This document shows positions 33,903 to 46,100 of a stretch of DNA of 64,000 nt, piece after piece; position 1 is the first letter of the stretch, and each line of letters begins with the position of its first letter. Made by a program: the position numbers and the translations under genes. The DNA is taken from the NCBI GenBank assembly GCA_009763385.1, contig CM019823.1:89663104-89727103 (forward strand), given 5' to 3'. The notes under the pieces are model-generated. The model worked only from the letters and a program-made list of their open reading frames with translations, searched no databases and was not told the origin of the DNA. This DNA is from Coix lacryma-jobi var. lacryma-jobi. Taxonomy: Eukaryota > Streptophyta > Magnoliopsida > Poales > Poaceae.

Positions 33903-36900
33903 GTAAAATGATTGGAGAACGTTTGGTTGGTGGATTCCGGGTGTTCGAGACACATGACCGGAAACGCCAAGTGGTTCTCCAGTCTTAGTCCTGTTGCCGG
34001 AAAGGAGTTTATCACCTTCGGCGACAATAGCAAAGGTAAGGTGTTGTCTCGTGGGTCCGTGTGTTAACACTGGATTTTGGTCAACATTGAGAAGATGACA
34101 GGTGGACCCAACGAGCAGTGAGAAGAGCATTTGGCAGACGGCCAAGCGGTCGGTTAATTTTTGGAGTTTCGGCAACTACCTGTGCGGTCGGCTATTTTAC
34201 AAGGGTGTGACTCCATTCGGGAAACAAATATGGCAAGTGAAGCCGGCTTGCACGAGAAGACACGTGACAATGAGGGACACCGAGAGGAGAATAGAAATAG
34301 GATTCGTGTTTTCCAAGTTTCATTGTGTAAATCGTAGTCTTCTAGGACTCATATTTCGCCCAGGGTATAAACATGAACCCTCGACCATTGTAAAAAGTGT
34401 TCACAACCATATCAATACAAATCGGCCCTGTTTACATATAGCTATAGAAGCTATCTATCAACAAGTTGTTCATATTTATACCCTGGGCGAAATATGAGTC
34501 CTAGAAGACTACGATTTACACAATGAAACTTGGAAAATACGAATCCTATTTCTATTCTCCTCTCGGTGTCCCCCATTGTCACGTGTCTTCTCGTGCAAGC
34601 CGGCTTCACTTGCCATATTTGTTTCCCGAATGGAGTCACACCCTTGTAAAATAGCCGACCGCACAGGTAGTTGCCAAAACTCCAAAAATTAACCGACCGC
34701 TTGGCCGTCTGCCAAATGCTCTTCTCACTGCTCGTTGGGTCCACCTGTCATCTTCTCAATGTTGACCAAAATCCAGTGTTAACACCGTGCTAGTTAATGA
34801 GCACTTTGTGTTGCGCGATGTTGCTCTTGTTTCTAACTTGCACTTTAACCTTCTTTCTGTTTCGCAACTCTTTGATGATGACTATGAGATTCGCTTTAAA
34901 CCAAATCTCAGTCGTATTTTGAATCCTCAGGGCAATCTTGTATGTATGATTTCGCCCTTTGGGAAAGTCTTTCGTGCGAATTTCTCGGAGTCGTTTGGAG
35001 TTTCTCGTTGTCTTTTGGCTGGACCTTCCTCCTCTGATCTTTGGAAGTGGCATAGGAGACTAGGACATTTGAGCTTCGACTTGCTTACAAGGCTTAGTTC
35101 ACTTGGCCTAATCCGAGGATTGCCCAAGTTGTGCATGGAGATGGATCTTGTTTGCCATTCTTGTAGACATGGGAAGATGGTTGCCGCTCCCCACCATCCA
35201 GTGACTCAGGTCATGACCAAGCGCCCGGGAGAGCTTTTACACATGGACCTTGTTGGTCCGGCTCGGGTGAGCTCGGTTGGGGGGAAGTGGTACGCGCTTG
35301 TTGTTGTTGATGATTTTTTAAGATATTCGTGGGTCTTCTTTTTGACTGAGAAGACTAAGACTTTCTCTTTTGCTCGCAATCTGATTTTGCGTCTTCAGAA
35401 TGAGTTCCCTTTGAACACAATGTGAGCTATCCGTAGTGATAATGGTTCCGAGTTTAAGAACTCGGATTTTGAGAAGTTTTGTAACTCTTTGGGTTTAGAG
35501 CATCTGTTTTCTTCCCCCTACATACCGCCACAGAATGGTGTTGTAGAGAGAAAGAATCGGACCCTTGTTGAGATGGCCAGGACGATGCTCGATGAGCATA
35601 GGACTCCTAGGCGATATTAGGCCGAAGCTATGAGCACTGCATGCTACATTTCCAATCGCATTTTTCTCCGAGCTTTCTTGAAAAAGACTTCTTATGAGTT
35701 GTGTTTTGGAAAACAGCCCAAAGTAAGTTATTTTAGAGTTTTCGGTTGCCACTGTTTTATACTCAAGAAAGGCAACCTGGACAAGTTTGAGTCTCGTTCT
35801 TTTGACGGTGTATTTTTGGGTTATGACACTCATACTCGTGCATATCGTGTACTTAACCTTGATACTAACCGAGTCATGGAGACATCCGATGTCACCTTCG
35901 ACGAGACCATGGTTTGTCCTTCTTCTCGTTTTGAGCGTGCAGGTGATCATGAGGTTGGCGAGCCTCTTTTTGATGATGAGGACGAGGGTGCTGAAGGGAT
36001 GGATGACCCAACACCACCTCCACCTATTGTGCCGCAAAGAGCGGCCTCTACTACCACTCACAGCCCCGATCCTTCTTCTTCGACTAATTGGGGGCCGTGG
36101 GATCCGCCACCTCGAGCGGTACCTTTTGTACCCGAGGAGGCACCAGCTGCTGTTGAGGGGGAGGTCTCTTCAGCTCGGGAGGCGCCACGACACATTCAGC
36201 GCCAACACCCGCCTCAACAGATGATCGGCAACATCGGTGAACGTGTCACTCGGTCTAGGTCACAATAAATCTCTCACCTTGCTCATTCTGCGTTTGTTGC
36301 TGATTCTGAACCCCGAGATGTTGGACTCGTTTTATCTGATCCAGATTGGGTCAATGCCATGCATGAGGAGCTTGAAAATTTTGAAAGAAATCGGGTTTGG
36401 GTTTTGGTTCCACCTCCTCCTGAGTGTCATCCTATTGGTACAAAATGAGTTTTCAAAAACAAACAAGGAGAGGATGGCCATGTTGTGAGAAACAAGGCCA
36501 GACTAGTAGCCCAGGGGTATAGTCAGAAGGAGGGGATAGACTATGAGGAGACTTTTACTCCCGTAGCTCGTTTGGAGGCAGTTATGATACTCTTGGCTTT
36601 TGCTGCATCCAAAGGTTTTAAACTTTTTCAAATGGATGTCAAGAATGCCTTCTTAAACGGCTACATAGAAGAAGAGGTTTATGTAAAACAACCCCCCGGT
36701 TTCGAAAATCCCAAGTTACCAAACCATCTTTTTAAACTTCACAAAGCTTTGTATGGTTTGAAACAAGCCCCTAGAGCCTGGTATGATAGGTTGAAAACCT
36801 TTTTGCTTGCTAAGGGTTTTAAGATGGGATGTGTGGATAAAACGCTTTTTCTCCTCAAGCAAGGCAATGACACTCTCTTGGTCCAGATTTACGTGGATGA

Positions 36901-37834
36901 TATCATTTTTGGTGTTTCTTCTCACGCTTTGGTTGCCAAGTTTGCAGACACTATGAGCAGGGAGTTTGAGATGAGCATGATGGGCGAGTGGACGTTTTTC
37001 TTCGGGTTGCAAATCAAGCAATCCCGAGAGGAGACGTTCGTGCACCAGGGCAAGTATACCAAGGACATCCTGAAGAAGTTCGATATGGGTGAGGCCAAGC
37101 CTTTTCCATCACCCATGTCGACCACGACGGCCCTGGATGCGGATGTGCATGGAGAAGTTGTGGACCAAAAGGAGTACCGGAGTATGATCGGATCGCTGCT
37201 GTACCTGACGGCGACACGGCCAGACATCCAGTTCGCGGTGTGTCTTTGTGCGCGATTTCAGTCGTCGCCGCGCACCTTGCACCGTCAGGCGGTCAAGCAC
37301 ATTATGAGGTACTTATGCTTCACTCCAGAGTTTGGGATTTGGTATTCTGCTTCCTCCACCCTCTCCCTTTGCGGTTATTCTGACGCCGATTTTGTTGGTT
37401 GTCGACTTGATCGCAAGTCCACTTCTGGGACTTGTCAGTTTATTGGTTCTTCTCTTTTGTCTTGGTCTTCTCGCAAGCAGTCTAGCGTCGCTCAGTCTAC
37501 CACAAAGGCTGAGTATGTTGCTGCGGCTAGCTGCTGTTCTCAATTGCTTTGGATGATGGCCACTTTGCGTGATTTTGGTCTGAGCTTTTCTCGCATTCCT
37601 TTGCTTTGTGACAGCACGAGTGCTATTAGCGTTGCTAAGAACCCCGTGCTGCATTCTAAGACCAAACACATTGATGTGCGCTTTCATTTTCTGTGAGACC
37701 ACTATGAGAAGGGTGATATCGACCTTCGCCATGTCGATACTCATCATCAGTTGGCTGATATTTTCACCAAGCCTTTAGACCAATCAACTTTTCCTAGGTT
37801 GAGAGGTGAGCTTGGTGTGTGTTTCCCCTTTTAG
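33903..37834 (+). pseudogene. pol: Pol of copia B: PR-INT-RT-RNase H, interrupted
   Basis: Collinear with A's Pol: protease start (WLVDSG near 33930), GAG-pre-integrase (WHRRLGHLSFD-), integrase, RT (YVDDIIFG at about 36892-36915 is intact), RNase H, ending ELGVCFPF at 37834. Broken by the fold-back insertion 34062-34784, whose removal with one TSD copy restores the frame. Also broken by stops at 35423-35425, near 35619, 36266-36268, near 36447 and 37694-37696, and by TGA at 33909-33911. Each is a single transition from the codon seen in A where comparable, except the last, where A has CGG. Not functional. Confidence 0.88.
34062..34784. mobile_element. 723-bp fold-back element with LTR-like arms
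   Basis: Begins TGTTAACACTGG and ends CCAGTGTTAACA. Arms of about 318 bp (34062-34378 and 34467-34784) are near-perfect reverse complements around an ~88-bp loop. Flanked by CCGTG duplications (34057-34061 and 34785-34789). TG...CA ends, a 5-bp duplication and arm content (TATAAA, polyadenylation-like A-rich stretches) look like LTR sequence rather than a DNA-transposon MITE. Confidence 0.85.
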
Positions 37835-39440
37835 ATGGGGGAAACATTTTGGTTCGTGTTTTATAGACTGACTCTTTTTCTTTCAATTAGTTTCATCATG
37901 CATCTTTGCATTTCATCTTGCATATTTACATTCAGAGCTTCATGTATATAATCTTTAGAATGTGACTATGCTCTGTATAGTGTATGCTCCAATGCTTTAT
38001 GATGGTGCTTGTAGATTATGCTCTTTCTGATCACTGATACATGTTGTGAGCTGAGCTATTTTATGAATGGTGAATTTGCTTAATAAACATAAAACTTGAA
38101 AATATTCACCATTGAGATATGCAACTAGCATGTGCAGAATATGTTGAAATCACTTGTGCTTTTCATATATGCTAGGTTGCTATGTCTCTAGTTCTGAGTC
38201 ATTCACTTGCTTGGTATGTTCATATTCTATTTTAAATTTGAACCAAGTTAAGTGAATTGGAAAGATCGAGATGGGATTGCTTGTCAGCACATCACAGTAT
38301 CGAGACTGTCTCTTATTGCACTTTGAGTTAAACTTGAGCTGTGTAGTGTATGACCAAAACTGTTGATTTAAGCTTCTGATCGCACAGTTGAAAAGTTAGG
38401 CAATGACAAGTTTTCAACCTCTCGCAATCACATGCTGAAATTTGAACTTGTGTAATTTAACCGCTGCAACTCCGATAAAATTTGAATACACAAGTCTATG
38501 TTTCATTCTATAGCATGATGATTGAACCTTGCTAGGGGTAGTTCACCTTGTATACATGTTTAGCACTTGTTTGACTTCCTGTCTATACATGTTTAGTGCT
38601 ATTTTGATGGTGAATACCTTTTTGGCTGAAAACTGCTCATTCTGCTCCAATGTTCAGATTTAGTATTTGGTGATCAGTTTGATTTTTGCTAGCATTCTGT
38701 GCATATTGTTGAGTCATCGGATCAGCATTTTGTCGAGCATCTTCTCATTCTATCGACTATATTCCTGAAGCTGCTAACTTGCATTTTCACTCATGCATTT
38801 GGAGGGGAGATACTTGATAGTGCATTTTCAACTAAGGGGGAGGAATTTGCCAAATCATAAGGGGGAGAAACCTTATCTTGGTTGTGTGCACTATTGGAGG
38901 GGGAGTTTGAGCTGGCTCGAATTTTTCGGATTTTGGATTTTCCAATTGATTCGGAGCTTTTCTGAAGTCTCTAATTGATTCGGAGCATTTTTTGGTAGCT
39001 AGTTGTGTTGAGCCTTTGCCTCTTTCTTGAGGGACTAGCGCCTTTGCCTTTGTGCTCTTCAGTTGGTATCAAGCTTTCTCGCTAGCGGTGTTGAACCCGT
39101 TCTGCTTCTTCTTGAGGGCTAGCTCTATTCTGCTTGAATTTCAATTGGTATTTCAATTGGTATCGAGCTTTCTCGCTAGCGGTGTTGAACCCGTTCTGCC
39201 TCTTCTTAAGGGCTAGTTCTATTCTGCTTGAATTTCAATTGGTATTTCAATTGGTATCGAGCTTTCTTGCTAGTTGTGTTGAGCTTGTTCTACCTATTCT
39301 TGAGGGCTAGCTTTGCTTTGCTTGGTTGCATCGAGCCGTTGCCCATGTCTTTGGGGACCAAGTTGTCTTGCTCTTTCCACTTGACCTTCTTTGGCTTTGA
39401 TATGCTTTTGGGTCATTTGTTCGAGTTCCTTCTCCTTCTT
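37835..39440 (+). other. 3' spacer of copia B
   Basis: Non-coding, A/T-rich, collinear with the spacers of A and I. Contains several gggggag tracts (about 38838, 38863, 38898) resembling the PPT. 39441-39445 (cttcc) is the left target duplication of A. The spacer continues at 49687. Confidence 0.8.
38940..39262 (+). repeat. Repeats containing PBS-like ttcaattggtatcgagc in B's 3' spacer
   Basis: Units of about 90-98 bp share 'gagctttctcgctagcggtgttgaacccgttctgc'. Each carries one or two copies of ttcaattggtat(c), similar to the LTR end plus PBS (ttcaattggtattggagc). Two shorter forms, aattgattcggagc, lie at about 38945 and 38974. Confidence 0.75.
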
Positions 39441-39445
39441 CTTCC

Positions 39446-41490
39446 TGAAGGACCGAGAAGCAACCAGAAAGCGACCAGAGGGGGGGGGGGGTGAATGGGA
39501 GCTTCAAATTTTCCTTTCAGAAACTAGTAGCCACTGACCCAAGAATCAACCCCCAAAGCGAACCTTAGAGCTTGCTAGTGTCCACGACCCTAGATGTAGG
39601 GTGGATGCTTCCAAGAAGCACAGCGGGACACTACACAACTCTAGAAAGCCAACGCAAAAGACGGAAACCAAAACCGTCAATGAACGAGCGAACCGCGAAC
39701 GAAACAACGCAGCACAGACTCGACCGGACTCTGGACTGCGTCCGGTCAGGGAGCACCGGACGCGTCCGGTCGACAGAAAACCAGTTTCAGACCTTACTGT
39801 TCGTGACCGGACTCTGGTGTACGGTGCGTCCGGTCAAGTCAATAGCGTCCGGTCACAAGGACAAAAGCAAGTGAACAGTAAGTATTGTGCGTCCGGTCAG
39901 TGAGGGAACGGTGCGTCCGGTCAAGCCCAGAAGTTCAACACGTGATGTTCAACCACCGGACGCTTTGCCCTAGCGTCCGGTCGTCACGAGCGAGCGTCCG
40001 GTCACCCCGCAGCAGTGCTGTTCATCCACCGATTCGAATCAAACTCTCCCAAAACGAAACCTCTAGGGTTCAAACTTGGAGAGATGAGTCATAAGGAGTA
40101 TAGTGAGCTATCTCTAAGAGATCATGGCTCGAACCTATCTCCAAATCGATGAATCGAAGAATTTCGGGGGAGGGGAGAAAACTTGAACCGAAACGGAAAT
40201 CGATCGATCTCCTAGACCGTGAGGTTAGAGGAGAATTCCTTCGGTGGAAAGAAATGCCTCACGATCTAGAACAACTTGGTTCAAACGGTTTTGCAAAAGA
40301 TGAACCGAGCAAAGAGATCAAGCGAAGAGAAAATCATGGAGAAAAAGGATTCCGCGAAGAACACAAACAAAACGCGAATCACAACCACGAATTGCAACCG
40401 TGTGGCTACCACACGCTGCAACAGTGAGGATACGACCTTACTTCCTCAGAATCAACAGTACACAGAGGCAAGTCTCTCTGCGGATCTCAGCTAGCTACAG
40501 CAGGGGATGGGAGAGCAGGAAACCCTAAGTGCGAAAGAGCAAATAACTGAGATGACTAACTGAGATAGATGGGAGGAGGGTGTCTCCCGACTACTTATCC
40601 TACTACTAGCCTAAGTCTATTTCCTACTCTACCCCTCTCTATTCTAATTACAGAGCGAACCAGCTAAACCCTAGGGTTATTCTGGACCAACTCAGTGGTA
40701 GGTGTATCCGACGGCCACGCCCGCTCAATTCGAAGCGTTGCCTCGAGGCAACCTCCGGATCGCCGCCACGTGCCGCCCTCGCTCTGCACCCCCGGTTTTG
40801 TGGCCCAAACCGGGAAACTAGCCTTTTCTAGCCAACCCCCGGTTTTGAGGCCCAAACCGGGAAACCAGCCCACCAGCTTCTGAGTTTTGAGGCCAAACTC
40901 AGCAAACCCTCAGCGCCCAGGTTTTGAGGCCCAAACCTGGAAACCATCCTCAGCCCGAGTTTTGTGGCCAAACTCGGAAACCCTCAGCCCGAGTTTTGTG
41001 GCCAAACTCGGAAACCGTCCACGCCCAGGTTTTGAGGCCCAAACCTGGAAACCGTCCATCCGATGGTTTTTCCCTGGCTCTACCACCAAACCGACGTCGT
41101 AGAGGGGATGCACCGCCCGTGCACCCCGTCCACCGACACGTGTCCCCAAGTCTACGACTTAGGCAACACATGACCGCACTTCTTCACTTGTCGTCGTCAC
41201 AGGCTGCCAGCCACCACAGCTGATCCTCGGGCCTCTGGTCCCTCAGTCCAAGCCTCACGTCCGCCCTTCACCGCTTGGTACCTCGGCATGGCACGTCCGT
41301 CGCACGGCACGCCCATCCTTCACCGCACCCGGTCCATCGGCACGGCACGTCTCAACTTGACCTTCACCTCGCCGTCGATCACTGTATCCGTGCTCGACAC
41401 CTGCACAACACAAGCCAAAGAACATGCGCATCATCCCAGTTGACAATCACTCAACACTCAGAGACCTGGCATACACCCATGTATCCGCAA
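39446..41490 (-). repeat. 3' LTR of copia A
   Basis: 2045 bp. On the minus strand starts TGCGGATACATGGG (41490) and ends CGGTCCTTCA (39446). CCGGAC array at about 39722-40012. Confidence 0.95.
40791..41048. repeat. Seven tandem hairpins with compensating stems in LTR A
   Basis: Inverted-repeat units at 40791-40814, 40838-40861, 40880-40902, 40917-40940, 40955-40977, 40989-41011 and 41025-41048. Each is stem-TTT-TG(A/T)GGCC(C)-AAA-stem'. The four stem types are CCCGG/CCGGG, CTGAG/CTCAG, CCAGG/CCTGG and CCGAG/CTCGG. Present also at about 48983-49240, 29640-29880, 50130-50360 and 11810-11995. Confidence 0.9.
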
Positions 41491-41504
41491 TCTCCCCCTT
41501 GATG
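41491..41504 (-). promoter_or_regulatory. Polypurine tract of copia A
   Basis: Minus strand atcaagggggagat directly precedes the TG of the 3' LTR. Confidence 0.88.
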
Positions 41505-43169
41505 AGTGCATTGTCAACTACTCACACAAATCATAATGAAAAGAAGAATAAGGAAGAAGGAGGAAGGGAAGGAGAAAACTCAACCAAATGACCCAAAAGC
41601 ATAGCAAAGCCGAAGAAGGTCAAGTGGAAAGAGCGAAAGAACTTGGTCCCCAAAGACATGGGCAACGGCTCGACGCAACCAAGCAAAGCAAAGCTAGCCC
41701 TCAAGAAGAGGTAGAACAGGCTCAACACCGCTAACAGATACCAATTGGAAACTCCAGAGAAAAGAGCTCAAACCAATTGAAGCCGAATGAAAATCGAAGC
41801 AAAATGCTAGTCCCTCAAGATAGAGGCACAGAGGCTCAACACAACTAGCAAAGAAAGCTCGAAACCAATGCCTTTCGGCCAAGCACGCTCCGAACCAATT
41901 GGAATGACTTCAAACTAAAAGAGAACCAATCGAAGACAAAATGCCCTGAAAATGTTTGCTAGTTCCTCAAGACAGAGGCAAAGGCTCAACACAACTAGCA
42001 AACTCCCCCTCGACAAGTGCAAGCAACTAGGAAAATCCCCCTTAGGTCCAACATGAGAAGAGCACAAAGATTGGAAATTCTCCCCCTTGACGAAAACTCC
42101 CCTTTAGTTGAACATCCAGGAGACATATGATTTGCAATTTCTCCCCCTTAGTTGAAAATGCACTAATCAAGAAAAGGCATCAAGGCAAGAAACTCCTCCT
42201 TCCAACATGCATATGAAGTCAGAAATGCAAGTTTGCAGCTTCAGGCATATAATCAAAAAAGTGCAAGAATGCTCTAAACAGTATAACTCCAATGACTCAA
42301 CTAAGCACTCAAATAGTGAAGGCTCAAACTGATCACACATACGAAATATGAACATATGAGCATGTGAGCAGTCTTTAGCCAAAAAGATAGTCACCATCAA
42401 AATAGCATTACACATGTATAGACAGGAATCCAAACAAGTGCTAAACATGTATACAAGGTGAACTACCCCTAGCAAAGTTCAATCATCATGCATAGGAATG
42501 AAGCATATACTTGTGATTTCATTTTTATATCGGAGTTGCAGCGGTGAAATTACACAAGTTTAATTTCAGCATGTGATTGCGAGAGGTTGAAAGCTTGTCT
42601 TTGCCTAACTTTTCAACCGTGCGAAGCCTATGCATATGCAATCGGAAGCTTAAAGCAACGGTTTCGGTCATACACTACACGGCTCAAGTTTAACTCAAGG
42701 TGCAATGAGAAATAGTCTCGATACCGTGAGGTGTTGACAAGCAATCCCATCTCGATCTTTTCAATTCACTAAAACTTGGTTCAAATTTTAAACATGATAT
42801 GAACAGACCAAGCAAGTGAATGACTCATAACTAGAGACATAGCAACCTAGCATATATGAAAAGCACGAGTGAACTCAACATATCCTACACATGCTAGTTG
42901 CATATCTCAATGGTGAACATTTTCAGATTGTTAGTTATTAAGTAAATTCACCATTTCAAAATAGCTCAGCTCACAACATGTACTAGTGATCAGAAGGAGC
43001 ATAAGCTACAAGCATCAATATAAGCATCAGAGCATACTAAATAGAGCATAGTTACATTCTAGTGATTATAAACATGAAGCTTAGAATGTGAATGCGTATG
43101 CTGAAATGCAAAAGAAAAGAAAGACAAAAGAGTCAGTCAAATATAAAAGATCCAAAATGTTTCTCCCAT
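41505..43169 (-). other. 3' spacer of copia A
   Basis: Non-coding, collinear with 37835-39440. Additional ctccccct tracts (about 42005, 42026, 42080, 42141) resemble the PPT on the minus strand. Confidence 0.75.
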
Positions 43170-46100
43170 CTAAAAGGGGAAACACACACCAAGCTCACCC
43201 CTCAACCGATTAAAGGTTGATTCGTCTAAAGGCTTGGTGAAAATATCAGCCAATTGATGATGAGTATCGACATGGTGAAGGTCGATATCACCCTTCTCCT
43301 GGTGGTCTCGCAGAAAATGAAAGCGCACATCAATGTGTTTGGTCTTCGAGTGAAGCACGGGGTTCTTAGCAACGCTAATGGCACTCGTGCTGTCACAAAG
43401 CAGAGGCACGCGAGAAAAGTTCAGACCAAAATCACGCAAAGTGGCCATCATCCAGAGCAACTGGGAACAGCAACTAGCCGCAGCAACATACTCAGCCTCC
43501 GTAGTAGACTGGGCGACACTAGACTGCTTGCGAGAAGACCACGAAACAAGAGAAGAGCCAATAAACTGGCAAGTCCCAGAAGTGGACTTGCGCTCAATAC
43601 GGCAACCAGCAAAATCGGCATCCGAATAACCGCAAAGGGAGAGGGTGGAGGAAGCAGAATACCAAATCCCGAACTCAGGCATGAAACGAAGGTACCTGAA
43701 AATCTGCTTCACTGCCTGACGGTGAGAGGTGCGCGGCGACGCCTGAAAGCGCGCACACAGACACACCGCGAACTGGATGTCCGGGCGTGTCGCCGTCAGG
43801 TAGAGGAGCGACCCGATCATGCTGCGGTACTCCTTCTGGTCCACTGCTTCTCCATCCACATCCGTATCCAAGGCAGTCATCGTCGACATGGGTGTTGGAA
43901 GAGGCTTGGCCTCACCCATATCGATCCGCTTCAGCAAGTCCTTGGTGTACTTGCCCTGGTGCACAAATGTCCCCTCTCGAGATTGCTTAATTTGCAACCC
44001 GAGAAAGAATGTCAGCTCGCCCATCATGCTCATCTCGAACTCCCTGCTCATAGTATCTGCAAACTTGGCAACCAAAGCGTGAGAAGAACCACCGAAAATG
44101 ATATCATCCACGTAAATCTGGACCAAGAGAGTGTCTTTGCCTTGCTTGAGGAGAAAGAGCGTTTTATCTACACATCCCATTTTAAAACCCTTAGCAAGCA
44201 AAAAGGTTTTCAGTCTATCATACCAGGCTCTAGGGGCTTGTTTCAAACCATATAAAGCTTTGTGGAGTTTAAAAACATGGTTTGGAAACTTGGGATTTTC
44301 AAAACCGGGGGGTTGCTCAACATACACTTCCTCTTCTATGTAGCCGTTTAAGAAGGCACTCTTGACATCCATTTGAAAGAGTTTAAAACCTTTGGATGCA
44401 GCAAAAACCAAGAGTATCCTAATAGCCTCCAAATGAGCTACAGGAGCAAAAGTCTCCTCAAAGTCTATCCCCTCCTTCTGACTATAACCCTTGGCCACAA
44501 GACGCGCTTTGTTCCTCACAATGTGGCCATCCTCTCCTTGTTTGTTTTTGAAAACCCATTTTGTCCCAATAGGATTACAGTTAGGAGGAGGTGGAACTAG
44601 AACCCAAACCCGATTTCGCTCAAAATTCTCAAGCTCCTCATGCATGGCATTGACCCAATCAGGATCCGTCATAGCGTGTCCAACATCTCGGGGCTCAAAA
44701 TTAGCAACAAAAGCAGAATGAGCGAAGTGCGAGATTTGCTGTGACCTGGACCGAGTGACCCGTTCGTCGATGTTGCCGATCATCTGCTGAGGCGGGTGCT
44801 GGCGCTGGATGTGCCGTGGCGCCTCACGAGCTGAAGTAGCCTCCCCCTCAACAGCAGCTGGTGCCTCCCCGGGTACAAATGGTACTGCTCGGGGTGGCGG
44901 ATCCCACGGCCCCCAGGAAGAAGAGGTGTCGGGGCCGTGAGTCGTCGTAGAAGCCGCTCTTTGCGGCACTGTAGGTGAAGGTGGTGCTGGGTCATCTTCA
45001 GCATCCTCGTCCTCATCATCGAAAAGAGGCTCACCAACCTCATGATCACCTGCACGCTCAAAACGAGAAGAAGGACAAACCATGGTCTTGTCGAAGGTGA
45101 CATCTGATGTCTCCATGACTCGGTTAGTGTCAAGGTTAAGTACACGATAGGCTCGAGTGTGAGTGCCATAACCCAAAAACACACCGTCAGAAGAACGAGA
45201 CTCGAATTTGTCCAGGATGCCTTTCTTCAAAATAAAACAATGGCAACCGAAGACTCTAAAATAACTCACCTTGGGCTGTCTACCAAAACGCAACTCATAA
45301 GAAGTCTTTTTCAAGAAAGCTCGGAGAAAAATGCGATTGAAAATGTAGCATGCAGTGCTCATAGCTTCGGCCCAATATCGCCTAGGAGTCCTATGCTCAT
45401 CGAGCATCGTCCTGGCCATCTCAACAAGGGTCCGATTCTTCCTCTCTACAACACCATTTTGTGGCGGTGTGTAGGGGGAAGAAAACTGATGCTCTAAACC
45501 CAAAGAGTTACAAAACTTCTCAAAATCCGAATTCTTGAATTCGGAACCATTATCACTCCGAATTGCTCGCATCGGGTTCAAAGGGAACTCGTTCTGAAGA
45601 CGCAAAATCAGATTGCGAGCAAAGGAGAAAGTCTCGGTCTTCTCAGCTAAAAAGAAGACCCACGAATATCTTGAAAAGTCATCAACAACCACAAGCACAT
45701 ACCACTTCCCCCCAACCGAGCTCACCCGAGCGGGACCAACAAGGTCCATGTGCAAAAGCTCTCCAGGGCGCTTGGTCATCACCTGAGTCACTGGATGGTG
45801 GGGAGCGGCAACCATCTTCCCGTGTCTACAAGAGTGGCAAACAAGATCCTTCTCCATATGCAACTTGGGCAATCCTCGGATTAGGCTAAGTGAACTAAGC
45901 CTTGCAAGCAAGTCGAAGCTCAAATGTCCAAGTCTCCTATGCCACTTCCAAAGATCAGAGGAGGAAGGTCCAGCCACAAGACAACGAGAAGTGCCAAAAG
46001 ACTCCGAGAAATTTGCACAAAAGACTTTTCCAAAGGGCGAAATCAAACACACAAGATCGCCCTGAGGATCCAAAATACGACTGAGATTCGGTTTAAAACG

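Noticed and set aside
34102..34497. 131-codon ORF and its mirror at 34451-34744
   Set aside because: The two ORFs are the same sequence on the two arms of the fold-back element; no known domain.
43254..44255. 333-codon plus-strand ORF
   Set aside because: Antisense shadow of the intact copia A Pol; the encoded sequence has no independent family resemblance.
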